Assembly: GCA_900549445.1 (NCBI GenBank)
Contig: UROS01000042.1
Location: forward strand, 1 to 15,284
Reading direction: 5' to 3'
Length of the DNA: 15,284 nt
Source of the DNA: an uncultured Porphyromonadaceae bacterium
GTDB lineage: Bacteria > Bacteroidota > Bacteroidia > Bacteroidales > Muribaculaceae
Positions 1-6,294 of this stretch are shown one piece after another. The position numbers and the translations under genes are program-made. The number at the start of each line of letters is the position of its first letter. The first letter of the stretch is position 1. Below the pieces are notes generated by a model. That model searched no databases and was not told the origin of the DNA. It worked only from the letters and a program-made list of their open reading frames with translations.

Positions 1-320
1 GCTTCATCCACCGCCCCGAATATTATCTGCGCTCCGGAACCGACGCCGCCGGCAACGACATACGCGGCCTCGCCGAGTTTATCGTGGCCAAGCACCGCAG
101 CGGCCGCGTGGACGACGTGAAGATGCGTTTCCGCAACAAGTTCGCGCGCTTTGAAAACTGGGATGGCGACGGCGAGATCACCTCGTCGACCGTAGGCTCC
201 CGTCTCAACGACGAGGAAGCCTCCGCCGCATCCTCCCCGTTCGTGCAGGCGGGCGACCCCCTCGCCGGCGGTTCGGCCGACATCTCGGCGTCAGGCGGCG
301 CCGACGTCGCTCCGTTCTGA
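1..320 (+). CDS. dnaB: Replicative DNA helicase DnaB, C-terminal end (partial, 5' end outside window)
   Basis: The reading frame is open from position 3 to a TGA at 318-320, about 105 codons. It begins FIHRPEYY and continues IRGLAEFIVAKHRSGRVDDV and MRFRNKFARFE, which I recognise as the end of the RecA-like ATPase domain of hexameric replicative helicases. The IAKHRxG stretch and the final MRFxxxFxRF strand close that fold. DnaB unwinds the replication fork and loads DnaG primase. After FARFE there is a tail of roughly 55 residues rich in Ser, Ala, Gly and Asp, including a WDGDGE acidic patch. This is longer than the short tails usual in DnaB, looks disordered and may be lineage-specific. No terminator hairpin with a T-run follows the stop. 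The identity is secure; the upstream part of the gene cannot be judged. Confidence 0.9.
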   Translation, partial: FIHRPEYYLRSGTDAAGNDIRGLAEFIVAKHRSGRVDDVKMRFRNKFARFENWDGDGEITSSTVGSRLNDEEASAASSPFVQAGDPLAGGSADISASGGADVAPF

Positions 321-433
321 CCCATGGCACGTTGCCGGGGCGGGAGTTCAAAAAATAAATGCGAATTTCATAGAACTTTTTTAAACCCGATGTTGTTAGA
401 TAGATAAAAATTAACAACTCCAACTATTGTTTT

Positions 434-1489
434 ATGAAAAAAGCGTTATTAATGATTGCTCTCGTACTCGGATGTACGACCGCTTTCGCTCAGAAACTTG
501 ACAAGAACGAAGCCAAACAGTTAACGGCTTTCCTGTCACAGCCCGCTCAGGAGGGAACAAATGCATCAGCTCTCAAGGTGACCGACCCCAAAAACTTCGG
601 CAGCATCGAAGGCCTTACTATTCAGAACGGTCATGTAACCGCTATAGAATGGAAAGACAAGAAACTCGCCGGAACTCTCGACCTCTCCGGTTTCACCGCT
701 CTTACTAAAGTCGACGTATCGCGCAATAAACTTGCCGCTCTTTCCACGTCAGGCTGTCCCGCGCTCGTTGAACTCAACGCCGGCCGCAACGCCCTGAAAG
801 AAGTGGATTTCGCCAACTGTCCGCAGCTCCAGAAGGTGTCGGTCTACAAGAACCGTCTTACCGAAATGACTCTTGAGAACACCCCGCTGCTCGAAAACCT
901 CAACGTGTCGAACAACCTCTTCGTGGAGCTCAACGTTTCCAATTCGACCCAGCTCAAGACTCTCAACTGCCAGGGCTGCCATCTCGAAACTCTCATGGTT
1001 TCCGGCTGTACCGGACTGAAGAACCTCTACTGCGGCTACAATAAGCTCACCTCGCTCAACCTCTTTGGCGTTGAGAACCTTCAGAACCTCAACATCGACG
1101 ACAACGAGATTACCCAGTTCCTCGTTTCCGGTCTGCCCTCGCTCGCCACTCTCATCTGCTCCGACAACAACATGGTGTCGCTCGGCGTACGCAACTGCAA
1201 CAACCTGCTCGACCTTGTCTGCTCCTACAACGACCTTACCACTCTCACTGTCGACGGTTGCACCAACCTCCAGTATGTTGACTGCTCGTACAACGACCTC
1301 ACCCAGCTCATCCTCTCCAACCAGACCTTCCTCCAGCGTCTGATCTGCAACAACAACCAGCTCACCATGCTCGATGTATCATTCGACTCGGCTCTTACCT
1401 ACATCAACTGCCGCTACAACATGATCACCGACTTCCGCACCATCGCTTGCCCCGAACTGAGAATGGTTGCTTGCCAGTGGAACTACTGA
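434..1489 (+). CDS. Secreted cysteine-ladder leucine-rich-repeat protein
   Basis: A 351-residue exported protein. Residues 1-19 form a signal peptide (MKK, hydrophobic core, AFA before Q20). A Cys at residue 14 after VLG could act as a lipobox, but no acidic residues follow it and cleavage after AFA fits better. Residues 60-90 look like an N-terminal LRR cap (NGHVTAIEW, LDLSGFTALTKVDVS). From residue 91 there are 13 repeats with an exact 21-residue period: the LRR Asn recurs at 98, 119, 140, 161, 203, 224, 245, 266, 287, 308, 329 and 350, and only 182 is Cys instead. Cys lies three residues before that point at 179, 200, 242, 263, 284, 305, 326 and 347. A second Cys column lies ten residues after it at 108, 129, 192, 255, 276 and 339. 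This resembles the cysteine-ladder LRRs described for Listeria internalin J. LRRs usually bind protein partners; the ligand is unknown. The protein stops on the last repeat with no C-cap, sorting domain or membrane anchor. It is a single-gene unit closed by a terminator. Confidence 0.85.
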   Translation: MKKALLMIALVLGCTTAFAQKLDKNEAKQLTAFLSQPAQEGTNASALKVTDPKNFGSIEGLTIQNGHVTAIEWKDKKLAGTLDLSGFTALTKVDVSRNKLAALSTSGCPALVELNAGRNALKEVDFANCPQLQKVSVYKNRLTEMTLENTPLLENLNVSNNLFVELNVSNSTQLKTLNCQGCHLETLMVSGCTGLKNLYCGYNKLTSLNLFGVENLQNLNIDDNEITQFLVSGLPSLATLICSDNNMVSLGVRNCNNLLDLVCSYNDLTTLTVDGCTNLQYVDCSYNDLTQLILSNQTFLQRLICNNNQLTMLDVSFDSALTYINCRYNMITDFRTIACPELRMVACQWNY

Positions 1490-1534
1490 TAGCCTGACGG
1501 GCCATTGAGAAATATGACCTGCAACTGACATAAC

Positions 1535-1579
1535 GCCGGGCATCCGGGATATCAAATCCCCGGATGCCCGGCCTTTTTT
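1535..1579 (+). terminator. Intrinsic terminator after the LRR gene
   Basis: A perfect 14-bp inverted repeat (arms 1535-1548 and 1559-1572, GCCGGGCATCCGGG and its complement) with a 10-nt loop is followed by C and six Ts at 1574-1579. This is a classic rho-independent terminator 45 bases after the LRR stop codon, and it separates that gene from the next transcription unit. Confidence 0.92.
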
Positions 1580-1653
1580 ATCTGTCCGTAAAAAATCACT
1601 CCCCCGCGTGAAAAAAGCGACATTATCGCAATGGTCTTCGTAAAATGCTGTAT

Positions 1654-1661
1654 TATCTTTG
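1654..1661 (+). promoter_or_regulatory. Bacteroidota -7 promoter box (TATCTTTG)
   Basis: TATCTTTG matches the Bacteroidota primary-sigma -7 consensus TAnnTTTG exactly. It sits 20 bases before the ATG at 1682, which predicts a start near 1666 and a leader of about 15 nt. No good TTTG -33 box was found at the usual distance. It follows the terminator of the preceding gene, as expected for a new unit. Confidence 0.65.
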
Positions 1662-1681
1662 CAGAAAAAACCTCTTAAACT

Positions 1682-2197
1682 ATGAAATCCACGAAAAAAG
1701 AATCGCTTTGCCGCGTATCAGACCGCGCTTACCGCATTATCATCTCCGACGTTATCGACTCAATGACCGCATGCAAAATCGACCCCTTCACCTTCAAGCA
1801 GGTGGTCACCGCCGTGCGCCACTATCTCAAGCCCGAGGGTAAACCGACCGGACTTGGCAGAAAAGCGAAAGTGATATTCGACCGTCTGCTTCCCGACCTG
1901 GATCGTGCCATCCGCCGCTCTGCCACCGCCCGCGCCGCAGCAGCGCGCCGTAAGGAAACCGCTGAGAAAATCGCCGGAGCGGAAACTGAGGCGGAAACCG
2001 AAACGGAGAACCGCATCGGTTCCGGAGATCAAAAGCAAGCCGGCAGCGGTGAGCCCGTGCAGGAAATATCAGGTCAGCATAAAAATGAGGCTATTGAAAA
2101 AACTCGCCGCGAAAAGCGCCGGCGCCCTGAGGTGTCGTTTCGGACGACAATACGTCAACCGCAGCCGTCACGGCAAGCGTATTCGGCAACTGACTGA
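1682..2197 (+). CDS. Unrecognised basic protein with a charged low-complexity tail
   Basis: A 171-residue protein I do not recognise. The ATG at 1682 lies 20 bases after a consensus -7 box, which supports the start. Residues 1-95 look like one folded, mostly helical, positively charged domain: a YRIIISDVIDSM helix, then FKQVVTAVRHYLKPEG, GLGRKAKVIFDRLLPDLDRAI, and an Arg/Ala-rich helix ending ARRK. Residues 96-171 are hydrophilic low complexity: first a Glu/Thr/Ala run (AETEAETETEN), then Gly/Ser/Gln, then a very basic KTRREKRRRPE segment. There is no signal peptide, membrane segment or catalytic motif. The charge pattern would suit a nucleic-acid-associated or adaptor protein, but that is inference from composition only. 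It lies just upstream of the lipid A operon on the same strand, though that operon appears to have its own promoter. Its existence is fairly secure; its function is unknown. Confidence 0.7.
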   Translation: MKSTKKESLCRVSDRAYRIIISDVIDSMTACKIDPFTFKQVVTAVRHYLKPEGKPTGLGRKAKVIFDRLLPDLDRAIRRSATARAAAARRKETAEKIAGAETEAETETENRIGSGDQKQAGSGEPVQEISGQHKNEAIEKTRREKRRRPEVSFRTTIRQPQPSRQAYSATD

Positions 2198-2228
2198 AAT
2201 ATAGTCCTTAAAATCGGTATTTACGCCC

Positions 2229-2252
2229 AATTACGGACTTTTTTCCGTAATT
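2229..2252. repeat. 9-bp inverted repeat upstream of lpxD
   Basis: The arms AATTACGGA (2229-2237) and TCCGTAATT (2244-2252) are perfectly complementary around a 6-nt pyrimidine loop. The repeat lies 31 bases after the stop of the unknown gene at 1682-2197 and upstream of the proposed lpxD promoter. There is no T-run after the right arm, so it is a poor terminator on either strand. It could be a weak terminator, an operator or an mRNA 3' end. Confidence 0.45.
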
Positions 2253-2278
2253 ATGACGGATATATGAAAAATTTTTGC

Positions 2279-2286
2279 CAAATTTG
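2279..2286 (+). promoter_or_regulatory. Probable -7 promoter box of the lpxD operon (CAAATTTG)
   Basis: CAAATTTG followed by CA differs from TAnnTTTG at one base and from the menD box TAAATTTGCAC only in its first position. It predicts transcription starting near 2291 and a leader of about 75 nt before the lpxD ATG at 2368. If right, the TTG at 2275 is upstream of the transcript and cannot be the lpxD start. Confidence 0.45.
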
Positions 2287-2367
2287 CACTCCGAAAGCGG
2301 CGCTGCATTTTTTGCGGCACCTCTTTTGCAGTCATTATATATCAGCAAATTCATTCTGAAATCCGGT

Positions 2368-3396
2368 ATGGAGCTATCAGCCAATCAACTCGCAGCCCTC
2401 GTTCACGGCACCGTGGAGGGCGACGGCGATGTAAAAGTAAGTACTTTTGCTAAAATCGAGGAGGGGCATCCCGGCGCCCTCTCATTTTTGGCTAACCCCA
2501 AATATACTCATTTTATTTACGATACCCGCTCGTCGGTTGTGCTTGTCCGTCGCGATTTCGTTGCGGAGCACCCTGTTTCCGCAACTCTCGTCCGCGTCGA
2601 CGATCCATACGCTACCGTGGCTGAGCTGCTTACGATGGTGGAGCAGATGAACAAGACTGAAAAATGCGGTGTCGAGCAGCCCAGCTTCATCGCCCCCGGA
2701 GTGGAGATTGCCCCTGATGTCTATGTAGGAGCCTTCGCCTATATCGCCCCCGGATGCAAGATCGGCCGCGGCTGTAAAATCTATCCTCAGGTCTATATCG
2801 GCGATGGCTGCACCGTGGGCGACGGAACTATTCTTTATCCCGGAGTGAAAATTTATAAGGAATGCGTTGTAGGCAGACGCTGCATAATCCATTCCGGCGC
2901 TGTCATCGGCAGCGACGGCTTCGGATTCGCTCCCAAAGACGGAAAGTACGAGAAAATTCCGCAGACAGGCAACGTGGTTATCGCCGACGATGTTGAAATC
3001 GGTGCGAACACTACCGTCGACCGCGCGGTAATGGGCTCTACCACAATTGCCGAAGGCGTCAAGCTCGACAATCTCATTCAGGTTGCCCACAACTGCTCGA
3101 TAGGCGCAAACACTGTAATGGCCGCCCAGTCGGGTCTTGCCGGCTCCGGCAAGGTCGGCGCGAACTGCATGATTGGCGGGCAGGTCGGAATCGTAGGCCA
3201 TCTCGCCGTGGCCGATGGCACTCAGATCGGCGCGCAGAGCGGTGTCAACAAAGCCACAAAACCCGGCTCGCGAATAATGGGCTCTCCCGCTGTCGACGCC
3301 ATCGACTACGCGCGCAATCTCGTCAACCTCAAGCGCCTCGGCTCGCTCTTCGACCGCGTGGACGCTCTCGAAAAACAATCGGGAATCAAAAATTAA
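2368..3396 (+). CDS. lpxD: UDP-3-O-(3-hydroxyacyl)glucosamine N-acyltransferase LpxD
   Basis: LpxD transfers a 3-hydroxyacyl chain from acyl carrier protein to the 2-amine of UDP-3-O-acylglucosamine, the third step of lipid A synthesis, in the cytoplasm. From the ATG at 2368 the protein is 342 residues, against about 341 in E. coli. Residues 1-100 are the uridine-binding N-domain (MELSANQLAALV, then GALSFLANPKY). Residues about 105-310 form a left-handed beta helix of hexapeptide repeats (IAPGVEIAPDVYVG, IGRGCKIYP, VGDGTILYPGV). The catalytic His of the family is H241 in DNLIQVAHNCSIG, and GSDGFGFAP (181-189) is another family signature. The C-terminal helix carries the ARNLVNLKRL motif. An in-frame TTG at 2275 would add 31 residues unlike the family and precede the likely promoter. 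lpxC-fabZ follows after 37 bases. The identity is very secure. Confidence 0.96.
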   Translation: MELSANQLAALVHGTVEGDGDVKVSTFAKIEEGHPGALSFLANPKYTHFIYDTRSSVVLVRRDFVAEHPVSATLVRVDDPYATVAELLTMVEQMNKTEKCGVEQPSFIAPGVEIAPDVYVGAFAYIAPGCKIGRGCKIYPQVYIGDGCTVGDGTILYPGVKIYKECVVGRRCIIHSGAVIGSDGFGFAPKDGKYEKIPQTGNVVIADDVEIGANTTVDRAVMGSTTIAEGVKLDNLIQVAHNCSIGANTVMAAQSGLAGSGKVGANCMIGGQVGIVGHLAVADGTQIGAQSGVNKATKPGSRIMGSPAVDAIDYARNLVNLKRLGSLFDRVDALEKQSGIKN

Positions 3397-3433
3397 AAAG
3401 AATCAACCTCTAAGTATCTACTTAACCAATCAT

Positions 3434-4816
3434 ATGAATCAGGTAACTCTCGCTTCTCCGTTCTCCGTAGCCGGGAAAGGTCTTCATACCGGACTCGATA
3501 TCAAGGCCCGCTTTACTCCGGCACCCGAGAACCATGGCTATAAATTCAAACGTGTCGACCTCGAAGGTCAGCCCGTTATCGACGCTCTTGCCGAAAATGT
3601 CGTTGCCACAAACCGCGGCACAGTCCTTGCAAAAGGCGATGTCAGAGTGTCGACAGTCGAACACGCACTCGCTGCTCTCTATGCCGCCGGCATCGACAAC
3701 TGTCTTATCGAGGTCAACGCTCCCGAACTCCCCATTCTCGACGGCAGCGCACGCATCTATTGCGAAAAAATCGCCGAGGCCGGGCTCGAGGAGCAGAAAG
3801 CCGACAAGGATTTCTACTATGTGAAATCCAGAATCGAAGTCCGCGACGATTCAACGGGTTCTTCTATTATCGTGCTGCCCGACGATGATTTCTCTGTAGA
3901 TGTGAAAGTCGATTTCCCCTCCTCCGTCCTCAACAATCAGTTCGCTACCCTCGAACGTCTCGAGGATTTCCCCGAACAGATAGCCTCGAGCCGTACTTTT
4001 GTGTTTGTCCGTGAAATCGAACCGCTCGTGAAGAACAACCTTATTAAGGGCGGCGATCTCGACAACGCTATCGTAATCTACGACTCTCCCATGGAGCAGA
4101 CCGAACTCGACCGTCTGGCCGACCTCATGAAGGTTCCCCACAAGCACGTGAGCGAATTCGGTTACATCAACAATATCCCTCTCACCTGCGACAATGAGCC
4201 TGCCCGCCACAAGCTCCTCGACGTGCTCGGCGACCTTTCGCTCATCGGCCGCCCCCTCAAGGGACGCATAATCGCCACACGCCCCGGCCATTCCATCAAC
4301 ACCGCTTTCGCAAAGAAAATCCGCCGCGAAATAAAGCATCAGGATGTTCAGGCTCCTGTCTACAACCCCAACAAGGAGCCTCTGATGGACAACAACCGCA
4401 TCCGCGAGATGCTTCCGCACCGCTACCCCTTCCTCCTCGTCGACAAAATCATTGAGAAAGGCACGAACTACATTGTCGGTGTAAAGAACGTAACCGTCAA
4501 CGAGCCTTTCTTCCAGGGCCACTTCCCTCAGGAGCCCGTAATGCCCGGCGTGCTTCAGGTCGAGGCTATGGCTCAGACCGGCGGTCTGCTCGTATTGAGC
4601 GGTCTCGACGAACCGGAGCGCTATTCGACCTATTTTATGAAGATCGACAACGTGAAGTTCCGCCACAAAGTAGTGCCGGGCGACACTCTTGTTTTCCACG
4701 TTTCGTTCATGACCGAACTCCGCCGCGGATGCGCCATGATGAAAGGCTATGCCTTCGTAGGTGAGCAGATTGCCACCGAATGTGAATTCATGGCCCAGAT
4801 TATTAAAAACAAATAA
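3434..4816 (+). CDS. lpxC-fabZ: Bifunctional LpxC deacetylase / FabZ 3-hydroxyacyl-ACP dehydratase
   Basis: A 460-residue fusion characteristic of Bacteroidota. Residues 1 to about 305 are LpxC, the zinc deacetylase that commits UDP-3-O-acyl-GlcNAc to lipid A. The zinc ligands are H77 (in VEHALAAL), H259 and D263 (in RHKLLDVLGD), with E76 as general base and H286 (RPGHS) as the second catalytic His. Residues about 316-460 are FabZ, a hotdog-fold dehydratase of fatty-acid elongation. Its catalytic H363 lies in QGHFPQEPVMPG and E377, 14 residues later, in QVEAMAQ; LPHRYPFLLVD is its usual N-terminal signature. The two halves join through a short basic linker (about 297-315). Both active sites look intact, so both activities are expected. 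The fusion ties deacetylation to the enzyme drawing on the shared 3-hydroxyacyl-ACP pool. It is the middle gene of lpxD, lpxC-fabZ, lpxA. No internal stop or frameshift separates the domains. Confidence 0.97.
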   Translation: MNQVTLASPFSVAGKGLHTGLDIKARFTPAPENHGYKFKRVDLEGQPVIDALAENVVATNRGTVLAKGDVRVSTVEHALAALYAAGIDNCLIEVNAPELPILDGSARIYCEKIAEAGLEEQKADKDFYYVKSRIEVRDDSTGSSIIVLPDDDFSVDVKVDFPSSVLNNQFATLERLEDFPEQIASSRTFVFVREIEPLVKNNLIKGGDLDNAIVIYDSPMEQTELDRLADLMKVPHKHVSEFGYINNIPLTCDNEPARHKLLDVLGDLSLIGRPLKGRIIATRPGHSINTAFAKKIRREIKHQDVQAPVYNPNKEPLMDNNRIREMLPHRYPFLLVDKIIEKGTNYIVGVKNVTVNEPFFQGHFPQEPVMPGVLQVEAMAQTGGLLVLSGLDEPERYSTYFMKIDNVKFRHKVVPGDTLVFHVSFMTELRRGCAMMKGYAFVGEQIATECEFMAQIIKNK

Positions 4817-4827
4817 CCCACAGCATA

Positions 4828-5604
4828 ATGAAACAACCGTTAGCCTACGTACACCCCGCCGCGAAAATCGCTCCCAGCGTGGTTATTGACCCTTTCGTAA
4901 CTATCGACCAGAACGTTGAGATCGGCGAAGGTACCCGAATCGGCTCTAATGTGACTATAATGGAAGGCGCCCGTATCGGCAAAAACTGCACGATTTTCCC
5001 CGGCGCTGTAATATCCGCCATTCCTCAGGATCTCAAGTTCCGCGGTGAGGAAACTCTCGCTATTATCGGCGACAACACTACCATCCGCGAATGCGTCACC
5101 GTCAACCGCGGCACTGCCGCCAAAGGCAAGACCGTTGTCGGCAACAACTGTCTGATCATGGCTTACTGCCACGTGGCCCACGACTGCGTGGTCGGCGACA
5201 ATGTCATAATGTCAAACGCCACTCAGCTTGCCGGCGAGGTGGTTGTCGACAATTTCGCCGTTATCGGCGGCGGAACTCTCGTTCACCAGTTCTGTCACAT
5301 CGGGCCGCACGTGATGATTCAGGGCGGCGCCCTCGTCAACAAGGACATCCCGCCCTACGTTAAGGCAGCCCGCGAGCCTATCGCCTATGCAGGAGTTAAC
5401 TCCATTGGTCTGCGCCGCCGCGGCTTCTCCAACGAGGATATACGCGACATCCAGGAAATCTACCGCTACCTCTATCTCTCGGGACTTAACGTCAGCGACG
5501 CTATCGAACGCATCGAGGCTGAACTCCCCGCCACCAAGGAGCGCGACGAAATCATACTCTTCATCCGCAACGCAAAGCGCGGAATCATACGCGGCTACGT
5601 ATAA
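4828..5604 (+). CDS. lpxA: UDP-N-acetylglucosamine O-acyltransferase LpxA
   Basis: LpxA catalyses the first step of lipid A synthesis, moving a 3-hydroxyacyl chain from ACP onto the 3-hydroxyl of UDP-GlcNAc. The 258-residue length is close to the family norm (262 in E. coli). Residues 8-170 are a left-handed beta helix of hexapeptide repeats (IGEGTRIGSNVTI, IGKNCTIFPGAVI). PQDLKFRGE (66-74) is a family signature. The catalytic His is H118 in CHVAHDCVVGDNV, equivalent to H125 of E. coli. The C-terminal helical part carries the family motif GLRRRGFSNEDI (194-205). By simple offset the chain-length ruler position (G173 of E. coli) falls near G166, which would allow a long acyl chain, but this needs an alignment. 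It starts 11 bases after lpxC-fabZ with no promoter between, so it is co-transcribed. lpxB is not in the window. Confidence 0.96.
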   Translation: MKQPLAYVHPAAKIAPSVVIDPFVTIDQNVEIGEGTRIGSNVTIMEGARIGKNCTIFPGAVISAIPQDLKFRGEETLAIIGDNTTIRECVTVNRGTAAKGKTVVGNNCLIMAYCHVAHDCVVGDNVIMSNATQLAGEVVVDNFAVIGGGTLVHQFCHIGPHVMIQGGALVNKDIPPYVKAAREPIAYAGVNSIGLRRRGFSNEDIRDIQEIYRYLYLSGLNVSDAIERIEAELPATKERDEIILFIRNAKRGIIRGYV

Positions 5605-5630
5605 TCCCACGCTTCCCGATACATTTTACG

Positions 5631-5666
5631 GAAATCCCGGCCGAGTTATTTCTCCGCCGGGATTTC
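5631..5666. terminator. Candidate hairpin between convergent lpxA and the DUF4924 gene
   Basis: An 11-bp perfect inverted repeat (arms 5631-5641 and 5656-5666, GAAATCCCGGC and its complement) encloses a 14-nt loop that contains the stop codon of the minus-strand gene. It sits where two convergent genes meet, a usual place for a shared terminator. Neither side has a proper T-run, so termination is inferred from position rather than seen. Confidence 0.4.
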
Positions 5667-6221
5667 TGCGCTATCGTCGTCGTTAAACAGCTTGTTCTCC
5701 CGGTCGAGGTTATAGTATGCCGCGAGTGTGGCTATGAAGCGCGAAATCTGCTTCACGGCGTTCTCGGTCTCCGGCGTGATTTCCTTGCTCTGCAACCGGA
5801 GCATCAGCATCCCGTAAAGGGCGTTGAAACAAGTCTCTATTTCCGGCGCCGGGTTCTCGCCGGCTTTCGCGCGCAGTTCCACAATGAAAGGGAGAGTCTT
5901 GTAGAACTCCGCCGTATATTTTGCGTAGCGCGGATCTTTCAGCAGCGCGAGGTGAAGGTCGGTCAGCTGGATTATCACGTTCTTGTTAAGCTGCAGGTGT
6001 CCGCTCTTCTCTACGTTTTCGCGGCGCATCATGTCGATGAGCGATTCGTACCATTCTGTCATCTCCTTGTGCTGCGCCGGCGTGAGAGTATAGCGGTCAA
6101 TTACGTTTTTCTCTATCTTCTCAATGTCGAGATCGTTGGCGCGGATTATATCCTCGATCTGCCACATGTAGATGAGATATTCTGCAATGTTCTCCTTGTG
6201 GAGTCTGGATGCTGTTATCAT
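5646..6221 (-). CDS. DUF4924 family protein
   Basis: A 191-residue minus-strand protein that I recognise as the Bacteroidota DUF4924 family from its N-terminus: NIAEYLIYMWQIEDIIRAND, then LDIEKIE. The rest is predicted all-helical with few gaps (VIIQLTDLHLALLKD, EIETCFNALYGMLMLRL, AVKQISRFIATLAAYYNL) and a short acidic tail. It has no signal peptide, membrane segment or obvious catalytic motif, so it is presumably cytoplasmic; its function is unknown. The ATG at 6221 is supported by a consensus -7 box 20 bases upstream on the same strand. It converges on lpxA with a 41-base gap and diverges from menD, so it is a single-gene transcript inside two plus-strand operons. Confidence 0.88.
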   Translation of the reverse strand: MITASRLHKENIAEYLIYMWQIEDIIRANDLDIEKIEKNVIDRYTLTPAQHKEMTEWYESLIDMMRRENVEKSGHLQLNKNVIIQLTDLHLALLKDPRYAKYTAEFYKTLPFIVELRAKAGENPAPEIETCFNALYGMLMLRLQSKEITPETENAVKQISRFIATLAAYYNLDRENKLFNDDDSAEIPAEK

Positions 6222-6240
6222 ATCGGAATCAGTTTTTTTA

Positions 6241-6248
6241 CAAAGATA
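6241..6248 (-). promoter_or_regulatory. -7 promoter box of the DUF4924 gene (TATCTTTG on minus strand)
   Basis: On the minus strand these bases read TATCTTTG, an exact match to TAnnTTTG, 19 bases before the ATG at 6221. Predicted start is near 6236, giving a leader of about 15 nt. A run of A follows it in the leader. Confidence 0.65.
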
Positions 6249-6282
6249 ACACTTAAGCAGGTAAAATTGCCCGAATTCTGAC

Positions 6283-6290
6283 TAAATTTG
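6283..6290 (+). promoter_or_regulatory. -7 promoter box of menD (TAAATTTG), almost abutting the ATG
   Basis: TAAATTTG is an exact match to the Bacteroidota -7 box TAnnTTTG. Only four bases (CACT) separate it from the menD ATG at 6295, so transcription starting about five bases after the box would begin at or next to the A of the start codon. No clear -33 TTTG is present. It lies in the 73-base divergent region shared with the DUF4924 gene. Confidence 0.6.
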
Positions 6291-6294
6291 CACT

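Noticed and set aside
326..336. Small GGCA-CGT-TGCC dyad after dnaB as a terminator
   Set aside because: Only four base pairs and no T-run.
473..475. LRR protein as a lipoprotein (Cys14 after VLG)
   Set aside because: The Cys is early in the hydrophobic core, the box is imperfect, no acidic export signal follows, and a normal cleavage site (AFA before Gln) is present. Not completely excluded.
1905..2204. An alternative plus-strand frame overlapping the unknown gene, possibly a frameshifted C-terminus
   Set aside because: The frame from 1682 runs uninterrupted to its own stop at 2197 with a plausible hydrophilic tail; the overlapping frame is Arg-rich as expected for a shifted reading of this codon usage. 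A frameshift cannot be fully excluded without homologues.
2275..2367. N-terminal extension of lpxD from a TTG at 2275
   Set aside because: The 31 extra residues do not resemble the family, the length from 2368 matches known LpxD, and the likely -7 box lies inside the extension.
2482..3378. A 298-codon open frame antisense to lpxD
   Set aside because: lpxD has its full active site and length on the other strand; the antisense product is His/Asp/Ala-rich with no family likeness, a codon-bias shadow.
3851..4699. A 282-codon open frame antisense to lpxC-fabZ
   Set aside because: Same reasoning: both enzyme domains on the plus strand are intact and the antisense frame has no motif or promoter.
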